NCBI RefSeq assembly: GCF_032854445.1
Contig: NC_088307.1
Coordinates: 25,183,953-25,247,952 of the forward strand
Direction: 5' to 3'
DNA from: Liolophura sinensis
Taxonomy: Eukaryota > Mollusca > Polyplacophora > Chitonida > Chitonidae
DNA length: 64,000 bases
Shown here: positions 25,601 through 33,603 of the stretch, in pieces
Numbering within the stretch: the stretch's first letter is position 1
Layout: every line of letters begins with the position of its first letter
Notes under the pieces: model-generated
What the model was told of the DNA's origin: nothing
Database searches by the model: none
What the model saw: the letters and a program-made list of their open reading frames with translations, nothing else
Made by a program: the position numbers and the translations under genes

Positions 25601-27974
25601 TATTGCATTTGTTGAAACCTGAACAAAAAAAAGAAAAAAAATGAAAAATAATAAAAGTTGATTTAGAGTACAAAAAGTTGCAGTTTGATATCAGCCTTTG
25701 CCCTGTGAGATTTTATGTTGAAATCCATTCAGGTCTGCGGGCATTCAAAGTTTTCAACCAGGAATGATAAGCCTAGATATGGTTCAGTCGACCCACTAAT
25801 TCTGTCCAAAACATGGATAACATGTCTGATCTCTGTCTAATTTCAGGAGCGTCCAGAGTTCAGAGAAATTGTCCCTATTTTGGAGGAGTGTCGGCACTCA
25901 CAGGCTGTGGCGTTGCTAAGCAACAGTATAAGCACTCAGTCCGAGTTTAACAGTGGGCTTAGTGTGCTGACTGAGCCTGTGCTGGAAGAAGAGGACGGGA
26001 GGTCAACTCCCCCCCTCACGGGTATGGTGACTGCCATGAGGACACGCTGGGAAATGGAAGCCTCCAGAAATAAGTACGCTCACATTTATGTAAACGACAA
26101 CAACAGTAACTAAATAACAACATAACAACAACAACAACCGTGAGAATGGTCACATTTCTGGCCTGTTTAACCAACAACAGCAACAACGACAATAAAAACA
26201 ACAATTTATGTATTGTATTTCACATAAGGCTAACTTTCTTCAAGTGACACATTTCATTTAATTATAATCCACTTTATGGGCCACGAGAGTTTTTTTTTTT
26301 GTGAAGTTTGAACAATTTCCTATCAGAAGAACATAACCAGTGAAGAAATACATTTGTTTCACCACCCATTTCACCAAAATCCACCTGGATTTAAATATTT
26401 TGTCTTTTTTGAGATGGTCGTAAACTTTGCAAGGAAACATTTCTACATGTACATGTCCAGATGTAAATGAAATGGTATTGAGGAAGATATTATGAGTGAA
26501 ATAAATTCAAGTTTTATGTTGACAAGTAGTGAGAGGAATATTGTTTATAACTACCGGTATTAAGATATTAAACTGGTATTAATTCCTCTGTACATTTACA
26601 GTACAAATCAAAGATTTTACAGTACATTTACAGTACAAATCAAAGATTTTACAGTACTTTACAGTACATTTATGACTTGTTTCAGTGCTGTGTCGTCTGA
26701 AGAATTTCGTCGCAGGTTTCCTTATGCACAGTTGGATAAAAATGGTTTGTACATTTTGCATGCAGATTTTCAACAAAAAAATCCCACATAACTGTATTAC
26801 CATTGATTGACAGGTAGGCTTCAAATTGAAAAGTGGAATGTTAGACAACATGCTGAAACTGTTTGGGATTTGGTATGCTGTTTAGAAAATTTTTATTTAG
26901 GATGAACTGCATTTGTTTGGGATGATTTTGTATTCAAATGACAGGGTGAAATATTAGACTTTTGGGCTTGTGAAACGAATATTTTATGCCTGTTTCAAAA
27001 TTCTCTTTGAAAGCGAATATTAAAACAGAAATTTCTGTTCATATCTTTTGTGTGGAAAGCATTCTGTTATCAATGCTTTAAAGTCCAATGAGTGTGAAAT
27101 CAAAATGTGTTTTCTTCTGTAATATGTGTGACCTGTCCACAACTATTTTTTTTAAAGTTTGAAAATTTTGTCATATGATTTTTTGAGATGTAGTTACAAT
27201 AATCATCAGACAAATTCCATCAACCCCATAATTTTATTAAGTATAATTAACTTATTACCTAAGTATGTGTACAGGAAGTGTTTGAGCTCGGACTTCTTCC
27301 ACCCATAGCTCATGCTGGCTTCCTCTCTGGCTGTAGGTGGGAAGGTCTGTCAGCAACCTGAGGATGGTTGTGGGTTTCGCCTGGGCTCTGCTTGTTTTCG
27401 ATCCACCATAATGCTGGCCGCCGTCATATAAGTGAAATATTCTTGAGTACGGCGTAAAACACCAATCAAATAAATAAATACATCTTCCACCCCTAAACGT
27501 TACCCTAGTCCTATAACTGACAACTTCTTGAGTACAGCATTAACCACCAATCAGATAAATAAATAAATAAATAAATGAATAAATGTTTATGCTAGTGTTC
27601 TGAGTGATGTCTCCAAAAGTATTTGCTAAATACTCTCCAGGTTTACAGTTACACGATGAGATATAAGAATGTGTCACGGCCGTACATTGGAAGGTCTGAC
27701 AGCAACCTGTTTCTCTTGGGCTCTGCCCAGTTTGCTCCCTCCATAATGTTGGCTGCTATCATATAAGTGAAATATTCTGGAATATGGTGTAAAACGCCAA
27801 TCAAATAAATAGATAAGATAATTACAATTTGCCTTCCCATTGCCAGGTTATGTGACCGACCCACTCAGCACCCTGGGGATTCCTGTCTCTCTGCCCCTCC
27901 CCCCACAAGCCTCTCTCAGCACAGAAGATGAGAGCCACCTGCTGGTCACTAGGCTCCACCACCTGCAACTGTAG
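4618..27974 (+). CDS. TNNI3K: TNNI3K-type ankyrin-repeat serine/threonine or dual-specificity kinase, complete
   Basis: There are 22 coding exons: 4618-4657, 5355-5463, 6146-6249, 6664-6767, 7110-7220, 8966-9064, 10634-10778, 11434-11572, 12380-12484, 12915-13009, 13941-14096, 15272-15415, 15719-15869, 16322-16448, 16970-17037, 18450-18607, 19609-19661, 20790-20922, 24193-24302, 25847-26073, 26686-26744, 27847-27974. They total 2565 nt, giving 854 residues and a TAG stop; human TNNI3K has 835. An N-terminal MGNYKSRP matches the vertebrate start and suggests N-myristoylation. A short basic helical segment follows, then ten ankyrin repeats (about residues 66-420) and a TKL-group kinase domain. 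Visible kinase residues are the glycine loop GTGSFGKV (480-487), VAIK Lys500, helix-C Glu519, HRDLNSHN with Asp598 and Asn603, DFG Asp616 and APE Glu644. A Ser/Glu-rich tail ends in exons matching the vertebrate C terminus (YVTDPLS). In vertebrates the protein binds cardiac troponin I; its invertebrate role is unknown to me. All catalytic residues are intact, so an active kinase is expected. Confidence 0.95.
4704..4895. mobile_element. short inverted-repeat element, type M2 (MITE-like)
   Basis: It begins attcttcaaccttttcaacc and ends ccattgaaaaggttgaagat, so the ends are inverted copies of each other. The interior (ttgcacagttaaatgaagct) recurs at 7768, 43830 and, inverted, 42815. At under 220 bp with no coding capacity it is non-autonomous. 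It lies in intron 1. Confidence 0.7.
6838..6965. repeat. AT-rich imperfect inverted repeat
   Basis: Segments like ttgataaataagtcatgaat and attatcaacatttatcaata face each other around a very AT-rich core in intron 4. It could fold as a hairpin, but low complexity makes this weak evidence. Confidence 0.35.
7504..7735 (-). mobile_element. SINE type A, near full length, minus orientation
   Basis: Read on the minus strand, it runs from a tRNA-like head through the central block to the tail. On the plus strand that tail appears as ttatttatttgattg followed by caagaatatttcactt. A run of about 13 C at 7714-7728 replaces part of the head. It lies in intron 5. Confidence 0.85.
7768..7980. mobile_element. 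type M2 inverted-repeat element
   Basis: It starts cttcaactttttcaacc and ends in ctgaagatttacagta. The interior ataatttgtacagtttaatg matches the M2 copy at 4704. It directly adjoins the SINE at 7504 in intron 5. Confidence 0.65.
8055..8720. repeat. 74-bp minisatellite, 9 copies, intron 5
   Basis: The landmark gattcacc recurs every 74 bases from 8067 to 8659 with no length change over nine units. Units differ by a few substitutions only. The array ends about 245 bp before the acceptor of exon 6. Confidence 0.95.
11236..11350 (+). mobile_element. SINE type B, diverged
   Basis: It contains gtcagttatttgccaaaggg, then cagtggtttt, a cctccaccctaaaactg block and a degraded tail. The same order is seen at 20523 and 35772. 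It lies in intron 7. Confidence 0.6.
11866..12035 (+). mobile_element. SINE type A, 5'-truncated
   Basis: The central block (gcaacctgcggatggtcgtg) and the tail (cataatgctggcc, then gtataagtaaaatattcttg) are present. The tRNA-like head is missing. It lies in intron 8. Confidence 0.85.
13625..13860. mobile_element. M1-like element split by an internally deleted SINE
   Basis: The flanks tcagaaagatgttttaaggt (before) and ggttggaacatacgtg (after) resemble the middle of M1 elements. Between them, at about 13658-13777, lies a SINE with head cgtaatgacccagaagcctc fused directly to the tail tcgtataagt...aaacaccaatcag, missing its centre. This suggests a SINE inserted in an older element in intron 10. 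Confidence 0.5.
14622..14797 (-). mobile_element. SINE type A, minus orientation, head truncated
   Basis: The plus strand shows the tail first (ggtgttttatgttgtactca), then ccagcattatggtggg and ggttgctgccagaccttccc. It stops at agcataagctggacc. It lies in intron 11. Confidence 0.85.
15075..15232 (+). mobile_element. SINE type B
   Basis: It contains gttacatgtgggaaagctca, then tcagtgacatgctaaaggtc. After a degraded middle it ends in acaatcaaataaataaataa. It lies in intron 11, just upstream of exon 12. Confidence 0.65.
15957..16186 (-). mobile_element. SINE type A, nearly full length, minus orientation
   Basis: It is one of the best copies. Read on the minus strand, it starts with the tRNA-like head that appears on the plus strand as gcgctaaccaactgagccgc. 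The unique centre and a tail ending in AAATAAAT repeats follow. A short gap is present in the central block. It lies in intron 13, between the exon carrying VAIK and the next kinase exon. Confidence 0.9.
16552..16758. mobile_element. short inverted-repeat element, type M4
   Basis: It begins cttaacctttccacatgtga and ends catgtgaaaaggttgaaga, which are inverted copies. The interior (gagaacaaaaccacaattgt, cagtcagcacagaaaaatgc) recurs at 40905 and 54280. It lies in intron 14. Confidence 0.65.
17138..17300 (+). mobile_element. SINE type A, 5'-truncated
   Basis: It starts within the central block (ggctatacgtggaaagg) and keeps a complete tail, gtacggcgtaaaacaccaat, plus AAAT repeats. It lies in intron 15. 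Confidence 0.88.
17365..17505. mobile_element. M1 element fragment
   Basis: The segments gatcttagaaaggtgtgttg and caccaaaagtgatattttat follow the M1 order seen at 19690. The terminal repeats are not preserved. It lies in intron 15. Confidence 0.5.
17543..17770 (+). mobile_element. SINE type A, nearly full length
   Basis: The head starts near gcgagcatagcgcaatgacc, followed by the B-box-like region, the central block and the tail aatattcttgagtacagcg with AAAT repeats. It lies in intron 15. Confidence 0.9.
17864..18227 (-). mobile_element. SINE type D with intact target-site duplication
   Basis: On the minus strand it opens with a tRNA-like head (A-box-like tagcacagttggtagagcg, B-box-like region near 18160). 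A central block follows, and the end is ttgttgagtacgacgttaaa plus (CACT)n. The insert is flanked by the 14-bp direct repeat tcttaattaaatga at 17850-17863 and 18228-18241, as expected of LINE-driven insertion. The perfect duplication marks this as a young copy. It lies in intron 15. Confidence 0.93.
18840..18982 (+). mobile_element. SINE type A, 5'-truncated
   Basis: It begins at cagcaacctgtggatgatcg and ends with the A-type tail and AAAT repeats. It lies in intron 16. Confidence 0.85.
19690..19904. mobile_element. M1 inverted-repeat element (MITE-like)
   Basis: It starts ta-ccctaaatg and ends catttaggg-ta, so the terminal inverted repeat CCCTAAATG is flanked by TA on both sides. The interior includes gttgattttagaaaggtgtt. 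Related copies lie at 31544, 31928 and 52849. TA target duplication with short inverted termini is typical of Tc1/mariner-like non-autonomous elements. It lies in intron 17. Confidence 0.75.
19977..20198 (-). mobile_element. SINE type A, diverged, minus orientation
   Basis: The plus strand reads tatttgattggagttttatg, then gaatatttcact and a degraded centre. It ends with a head remnant, caactaggccttggaggctc. It lies in intron 17. Confidence 0.75.
20340..20450 (+). mobile_element. possible type C SINE head
   Basis: The block tttgggttcaaacccaatct resembles a B box and is followed by aaattccccggctg, like the blocks near 1260 and 42420. The boundaries are unclear. Confidence 0.4.
20523..20672 (+). 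mobile_element. SINE type B
   Basis: It contains aagtgggaaggtttgccagt, then caaaggtcagtggtttactc, a cctccacctataaaactga block and a tail, agtgaaagtcttgagtattg, with AAAT repeats. It lies in intron 17. Confidence 0.75.
20790..20922 (+). other. TNNI3K: kinase exon 18 (APE motif to helix G), parent of the tandem array
   Basis: The exon encodes residues 637-680 plus one base. It starts [10 protein letters not shown] and continues through [16 protein letters not shown] to LKP, with the conserved Asp657 of kinase subdomain IX. Acceptor: attgcag at 20789. Donor: gtgagt at 20923. The last 89 bases, from gtatagcatcaag at 20834, form the exonic part of the first unit of the 97-bp array that fills the intron. 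Confidence 0.97.
20834..23925 (+). repeat. 32-copy, 97-bp tandem array made of an exon end plus its splice donor
   Basis: Each unit is 89 bp of exon 18 sequence (starting gtatagcatcaag) followed by the first 8 intron bases, gtgagtca. Counting unit by unit gives 32 copies. Six units are 2 bp short (units 5, 6, 8, 17, 19, 22), and 32 x 97 - 12 predicts exactly the observed end. Unit 1 is the functional exon; the other 31 are intronic. Of 32 donor sites, 24 read gtgagt, 3 gtgatt, 3 gtgtca and 2 have lost GT. All units read through the donor meet TAG after PGESV or the like. No unit has its own pyrimidine tract, so they are not extra exons. Confidence 0.96.
24065..24128 (+). mobile_element. SINE tail fragment
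   Basis: The segment cagtcgtgtaagtgaaaaat, then tcttgaatacaggataaaac, matches only the 3' end of the A and B SINEs. It lies in intron 18, between the 97-bp array and exon 19. Confidence 0.6.
24400..25620. repeat. about 50-bp minisatellite with higher-order periodicity, intron 19
   Basis: About 24 diverged copies of a roughly 48-52-bp unit are present (core ggagtatggaagtgtggcag followed by aatactgcagttgttgacac). Large blocks repeat every 146 bp around 24840-25170, showing a three-unit higher-order repeat. Long open frames on both strands are by-products of the repeat and not genes. Confidence 0.92.
26105..26215. repeat. CAA-rich microsatellite region
   Basis: Interrupted CAA/ACA triplet runs lie in intron 20, directly after the exon 20 donor at 26074. 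If this donor were skipped, the frame would end within 40 bp. Confidence 0.75.
27305..27481 (+). mobile_element. SINE type A, head truncated
   Basis: It runs from agctcatgctggcttcctct to an intact tail, gagtacggcgtaaaacacca, plus AAAT repeats. It lies in intron 21. Confidence 0.88.
27485..27577 (+). mobile_element. SINE type B 3' fragment
   Basis: The segment ccacccctaaacgttaccct, then cttgagtacagcattaacca and AAAT repeats, follows the preceding SINE directly. It probably inserted into the A-rich end of its neighbour. Confidence 0.6.
27676..27815 (+). mobile_element. SINE type A with central deletion
   Basis: It contains ggccgtacattggaaggtct and cagcaacctg joined to tttctcttgggctctgcc, then the tail. 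It ends 31 bp before the last exon of the kinase gene. Confidence 0.8.
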
Positions 27975-28079
27975 GCAGTCTTCATCCAGCCACAGACTGT
28001 AACTTGTTGGCCGTCATGGCTCCAGCCACAGACTGTAGCTTGTCAGCCGTCATGGCTCCAACATGTGGTACGTTTAGGT

Positions 28080-28162
28080 TATGCAAACATCTGACATGAG
28101 CCGTACATCTGACATGAGCCGTACATCTGACATGAGCCGTACATCTGACATGAGCCGTACAT
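28080..28162. repeat. 18-bp tandem repeat, about 5 copies
   Basis: The unit catctgacatgagccgta is repeated almost perfectly within the probable 3' UTR of the kinase gene. Confidence 0.9.
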
Positions 28163-28249
28163 CACACCAGTTTTCCTCTGTTAGCACGGCTTCCAAAATT
28201 AGGTCATGCAAAAGTACATGTATAATATGAACTATATGTTACAGCAACA

Positions 28250-28445
28250 TGGGTGCGTTCAGGGATTCGTTCATGAATACATTCATGGATGCGTTCATGG
28301 ATTTGTTCATGTATTCGTTCATGGATGCTTTTATGGATTTGTTCATGGATTTGTTCATGTATTCGTTCATGTATTCATTCATGGATGCGTTCATGGATTT
28401 GTTCATGGATGCGTTCATGGATTTGTTCGTGGATGTGTTCTTGCA
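28250..28445. repeat. 12/24-bp tandem repeat (ttcatggatgcg/ttcatggatttg)
   Basis: There are about 16 units of 12 bp with alternating variants. Because the unit is divisible by three, open frames appear in several phases (for example FMDAFMDLF). No start, splice or homology context supports translation. It lies in the probable 3' UTR. Confidence 0.9.
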
Positions 28446-28573
28446 AACTTCTGGATTTGCTGCGTATTAGGTTAAAACTACTCCAATATGGCTTCCAGAA
28501 TCAATCTGTCCAAGTGGAAAAACTGACCTACAAGAACATGTTTGTCAAAACAGAAAGTGAAGAAGCTGTGTTC

Positions 28574-28579
28574 AATAAA
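28574..28579 (+). terminator. candidate poly(A) signal of the kinase gene
   Basis: AATAAA about 600 bp after the stop codon, followed within 40 bp by the GT-rich stretch ctggtaaaaggtgtac. Confidence 0.5.
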
Positions 28580-28599
28580 AGGAACATCTGTTGACTGGT

Positions 28600-30412
28600 A
28601 AAAGGTGTACTTCGCGACTGGCTGAATTTCTGTTGGTAAACATTGATTTGTAAAACAGTACTGCATAGAGCATAAGACACAAAAAGAGCAGTGTTGAAAG
28701 GCCGTTGTTGCTCTATGTATTGATTCAGCTCACAGCAGAGTACCAGATCAAACTGTGTAAACAGCCATGACCTTTACTCACCTCACTATAAATCAATCAG
28801 AAATCTCTCCTGTCTTGTTGCAGAGTGACAAGATTGTACTTGGGGTTTCACAAAAATGAAAAACATGTCAGATCAAGACAGAAACTTTGACAGAATGCAT
28901 TGTTGACATCAGGTTGGTCCATTTGACTGTTACCAAAAATATAACTGATGTTAAGGTGCTAGTTCTTAAATCTGTACACATGTGTAAGTTACCTGTGGAA
29001 GTTTGACAAATTTGGTTAATTTTGTTTTCACCTTGTAGTCCACTCTAAAAGAATATCTGGCCTACACACTTTAATTTTTATTAATTTTATTGTTTTTATT
29101 TCTTTTTGATATGTTATTCTTTTTGATAAAAAAAAAAAAACTTTAATAAGTAATTCTGCAGCAGATAAGAAAATTAAGTTAAAGGAAGTTAATATCATGA
29201 CCATTTAATATAGGGGACGCAAAGCTGTTCTAGGCTCTGCTAAAATGTTTGGGTGCGATGCTCGCCTAAAATCGGGCTTGTGATACTCACGTTGTTACTG
29301 GTGTGGTATCTTGAAGTACATGTGGTAAGGTCTTACATGAATAATTATATATTACGTATATAATGTATTAAAGTGGACTCTAACGAATGAGCCGTTCTCA
29401 TCTGGCTTGGTTACTCAGTTGGCAGAGCAGTGATAACCTTGCCCTTCAAATGTGTTTTCCATTCAAACTATAAACGCACAAAGAAGTTTTTACATTGTCT
29501 CCCTGAATATTAAGTAACATGTTTACTCAGCTGTTCGGGTAAGTATTCATTATCAGTTGTGACTTCAATTTCCATTTTGGAACAATAATCGAGGTGCTAT
29601 GGCAGCGTGAAGTCAGAGTGGTCAGCATCCACAGGTGACAGCACTCAGTACTGAGTGTGTCCACCATGAAGAGCATGAACTGTGATTACCCACACACTGC
29701 CATAGCTTCTGGATTATTGTCGTAAAATGTGAAAATCTTTGGGAAATTGAAGCCACAATGGCAATCTCGAGAATCGATATACAGACTGACCAAATGACGG
29801 TAGAACGCATCGTTTTCTTCTGTGACGTTGCAGTGCATGTGTACTTCATGTATGTTTTATGAGGACACATACACCGATAATTGTGACGTAATATAGGAAA
29901 GAACAAATGAGTTCACAGCTTTGAACCACCCTCATACAGATGGGAAGGAGTTTTACGAGTTCCCCATTAATGATGAATACTTACCCTTATTAACACATTA
30001 TTTAATTCTGAGAGAAAACAATATAAAATGGCTTCCTGCGTTTATATTTTTGATGAGTATAGTTCGCTTGATGGGTTAATTTGTCTGCTAAAATGGCGAC
30101 ATCAGCAAACATTAAGTATACCCATTGACAGATGTAGTATTTTGACATGCAGTTGCAGTTGTTTTGATTATTTTGATTGATTAAAATAAAATCGGTCAAT
30201 TTAAGGTAAGAGTTATTTAAAATATTCGAATGAGACAAGCCTCTTCAGTCAGCAATACCACTGGACATACATGTAGATCTGAGATCAGGTTTTAGTGATT
30301 TTTTTTATACCCCACCCCCAACAAAATTTTGTGGTATGTGACATTTACCTGAATCACTATGTCAAACATGATTGTGATTATGAAGTTTATGTCGTCAAAT
30401 TATGTGTAATAG
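28600..30412. other. intergenic, no supported gene
   Basis: The sequence is mostly AT-rich and unique. A short tRNA-like stretch (cagttggcagagcagtg near 29418) may be an old SINE head. Reading frames are short and featureless. Confidence 0.6.
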
Positions 30413-30642
30413 TTGGTTAGCGCGCTAGCGCAACGTAATGACCCAGAGGCCTCTCACCAATGCGGTCGGTGTGAGTTCAAGTCCAGCTCATGCTGGCTTC
30501 CTCTCCGGCCGTACGTGGGAAGGTCTGACAGCAACCTGCGGATGGTCGTGGGTTTCCTCCCACCATAATGCTGGCCGCCGTCGCATAAGTGAAATATTCT
30601 TGAGTATGGCGTAAAACATCAATCAAACAAATAACTAAATAA
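30413..30642 (+). mobile_element. SINE type A, best full-length reference copy
   Basis: The tRNA-like head is ttggttagcgcgctagcgca. The B-box-like gtgagttcaagtccagctca, the central gcggatggtcgtgggtttcc and the tail aagtgaaatattcttgagta follow, ending in CAAATAA-type repeats. Part of the usual gggctctgcccggt block is missing. Confidence 0.93.
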
Positions 30643-31424
30643 TTATGTGTAATAAATGTTAATGTACCTGTGAATGATACATAGCCTATGCAACTATACC
30701 CTGTATTCACAGGCCTGTCTTACAAAACTGTTGCTATGCTACACCAAGTTCAGTTACCATGGTGATGTATCTCTTCACTCTGTTCATGGAAGTTTACGAC
30801 TGCTTGGTAAGATCGGCCCAGGTTTCAGTGAGAACACCTGTACAATGTATTATAAACTTCAAATGTTCTCCACATTTTTTGTACTCATTTTTACAAAATG
30901 TTCTCCACGTTTTTTAAGGTAAAATATTAAAAAATAAAGATATCTTTTTCGGTAGTTGTTCATGTATATGTATTGATTTACAGATGATTGTCTTTCATAC
31001 ATGGTGCCAAAGATCTGATCTGTTTACAACTGGTGTTAGTAGAGTGATATTAAATATACTAAGTTTAATTATTACATTACAGTCACATTGTTCATGGAGA
31101 ATGGGTTTGAATGTTGGTTTTGACTTAGTGACATGTAGTCAAGCAATCTTTATATGTACCATATTAATATGTGTACAAATTATTAAAACAGCATCAGCCA
31201 GTAAAGTTTTTCTTTCAGAACTGTTTATTTTGTATACCATGATTACGTATTATGATTTCCTTCAAACTTGATATATTTTATATCACATTGTGTGATATCA
31301 CATTGTGTGATATCACATTTATTGTAACACTTCGGGGTACAATAATCTTTGGTCAGGGAAAACTTTTGATATAAATAACAAATAAAAATATGGTATATTT
31401 CATGGTTAAGTGGGTTATCTAGTC
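30643..31424. other. intergenic, no supported gene; small 15-bp repeat
   Basis: Nothing gene-like is seen. At about 31283-31320 the 15-mer tgtgatatcacattg repeats about three times, and each copy is itself palindromic (gtgatatcac). Confidence 0.55.
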
Positions 31425-31543
31425 TATTGTACCACAGAACCTCAAACTGATATCTTGTATCAAACATTTGTTATTTGTCATGGACATTACATTTCTTCCT
31501 TTTTAATGTATGGTATATGGTATCTATGAATCTGTTAGCTACC

Positions 31544-31762
31544 TACTCTAAATGACCTAAAATTTCGTCCATGACTAATTTGCTCATTTTTACAGATTCT
31601 GGGAGTTCTGTTGATTTTAGAAAGGTGCTTTGAGAGGTGTCAGGAGGGTAGAGTGTTGTCCTACTGGGAAAATGTTGATTTTGGCACTAGAAGTAATATC
31701 TCATGACATTTATTTGCCTCCAAGAATGCTCTTTTGTGCTTGAATTTGAGGTCATTTAGGTA
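31544..31762. mobile_element. M1 inverted-repeat element
   Basis: It starts ctctaaatgacctaaaattt and ends gaggtcatttagg. The interior is gttgattttagaaaggtgct, like the copy at 52849. Confidence 0.75.
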
Positions 31763-31927
31763 ATATAGGTCGGGGAATAATCCCAGTTTTTGTACTTATG
31801 TATTATACAGTGCTTTAGGTTTTAGTTCTTTACTGTTGTGTGATGTTTGAACTTTGAAGAGTCAGTCAAAAAAAAATCAAAATTGTCACATATTTGTGAC
31901 AAAAATGAAGCTCCGACTCTTTTGAAA

Positions 31928-32148
31928 TACCCTAAATGACCTGAAATTTCACCCACAAAAATGCATTTTTAGAGGCAAATAAATGTCACAAAATATTATT
32001 TTTGGTGTTAAAACTTGCATTTTTTCAAGTAGAATATCGTCACACGTTCCAAGCAAACCTTAAAACACCTTTCTAAACTCAATAGAACTCTCAGAATGAG
32101 GAAAAATGAGCGAGTGACTCATGGACAAAATTTATGGTCATTTAGGGA
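31928..32148. mobile_element. M1 inverted-repeat element, opposite orientation
   Basis: It starts ta-ccctaaatgacctgaaat and ends atggtcatttaggg-ata. The interior is the reverse complement of neighbouring copies (cacctttctaaactcaatag). Confidence 0.8.
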
Positions 32149-32717
32149 TATACTGTCTTTGTGTCATGGAACCTCAAACTGATATTATGTATCAAACATT
32201 TTTTTAGTTGTTATGGGCATTAAATTTTTTTCTTGTTAATGTACTGTACTGTATACGGTATCTGTGGGATCTGTTGGCTACCTGTATAGTTCAGTGAATA
32301 AGCTGTGGCCTGTGTGTTAGTTCTTTACTGTTGTGTGATGTTCGAACTTTGAAGAGTCAGTCTTGCCAAAAATCCAAATTGTCACACATTTGTGACGATG
32401 ATGTAAATAGAGCACAAAGTCCATGAGGCATGTGATGTTTTAACCTTTCTACTTATTCCACTCAAATTTGTCTTAGAACTGGTCTTATGTTTATGTTTTT
32501 TTGAATTGGTGAGAGTATATGCATAGTAAACACTCATCATAGCATTGAAATCTGGGCATTCAATGTCCTTAAAGTCAACTTGGTTGACTCCGCACTTTCA
32601 GTTTATCTCGCCCAAACTGAATGATGAAATGGTTACTGAGTCATCCAATGTCTTTATATGTAGGTCAGTATGAATTTTGCCAGTAAGAATGTATGTTTAA
32701 ACATGATCCTCAATACA

Positions 32718-32798
32718 TGTGTATTTCCTTTTGTATACATTTCCTTTAGTATACATTTCCTTTTGTATACATTTCCTTTTGTATACATTTCCTTTTAC
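32718..32798. repeat. 16-bp tandem repeat, 5 copies
   Basis: The unit ttccttttgtatacat repeats in an AT-rich stretch. The surrounding 32400-33600 shows no gene. Confidence 0.85.
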
Positions 32799-33603
32799 GT
32801 TATTTATAGTTCTAGATCTTTCACAGTTTCTCTCCAGTATATGTAAATTTAGGTTTAGAATAATCTATCTTTTTCTACCTGTGTTATTTTTTGCAGGTTT
32901 TTTTTTTCATTTTCTGATACCACATTTTGTTTTTTGTACATGTCATGTTAACTTATTTATGTTCGTAGATCTTTCCACTATTTCTCATCAGCATATTTAA
33001 GATTAGTATCAAATAAACCTATCTGTGTACCCCTGTGCTTTTCTTCACTTTATTGCCACGTTCTTTTGATTGTGTTTGTTTAAATTTTAGTTTTGTTGTG
33101 AATGTAGTAAATATTAAAGGCGGAACTTTACATGAGATAACAGGGGAAGGTCAAATTTTGAATACATGCTAACTAACTGTTAGGTCAGTGTTCAGCAATT
33201 TTAACTTACAACATGTATGAAATTTTAACTGCCTCCCAGGATCATAGTTGCACATTGAAAGATTTAAAAGTTCCTTTCAACATTACTTTGATAATTATTT
33301 ATTACGTTCAAAGATAACAGAGATCAACAGAGATAGCCAGGATCATTTTGTAAAAATTATAGTTATCATTTCTGTATTTTCTAAAAGGTATTGATAATAA
33401 TCAGTGAGTACTGGTAAATTATTTATCTTCTGAGAGGCCCTTCACTATATACCCCTAAATTATCCTAATGAAACTAAATAAATCTAACACAGAAAAAAAA
33501 AGTTACCACTTACATGTACCTTACCTTTCCTTACAAGGTTGGGTTATTGCCAGTAAAAGTTTTTTGAAAGCTGGCCTCGCTGGTAAGGACATCATGTTTG
33601 GTG

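Larger units (their letters stand above)
27975..28600 (+). other. TNNI3K: probable 3' UTR of the kinase gene
   Basis: The stop codon is at 27972-27974, and the first good poly(A) signal is AATAAA at 28574 with GT-rich sequence after it. The UTR would contain two small tandem arrays: an 18-bp unit and a 12/24-bp unit. Confidence 0.55.
31425..32400. repeat. local direct duplication carrying M1 elements
   Basis: Block 1 (31425-31530 and 31815-31905) matches block 2 (32160-32285 and 32315-32400). Shared pieces include acctcaaactgatat, gtatcaaacattt, agttctttactgttgtgtga and aactttgaagagtcagtc. Block 1 is interrupted by an M1 element at 31544-31762 that block 2 lacks. A second M1 in opposite orientation (31928-32148) lies between the blocks. 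Confidence 0.8.

Noticed and set aside
24328..25626. Open frames of up to 133 residues on both strands with regular repeats
   Set aside because: They arise from the about 50-bp minisatellite. Frames in both directions with the same periodicity and no domain indicate repeat artefacts.
28206..28594. A repetitive protein FMDAFMDLF in three frames
   Set aside because: It comes from a 12-bp tandem repeat in the probable 3' UTR, open in several frames simply because 12 is divisible by three.
29388..29450. tRNA-like stretch with cagttggcagagcagtg
   Set aside because: No complete cloverleaf or B box in the right place. It is at best a SINE head remnant.
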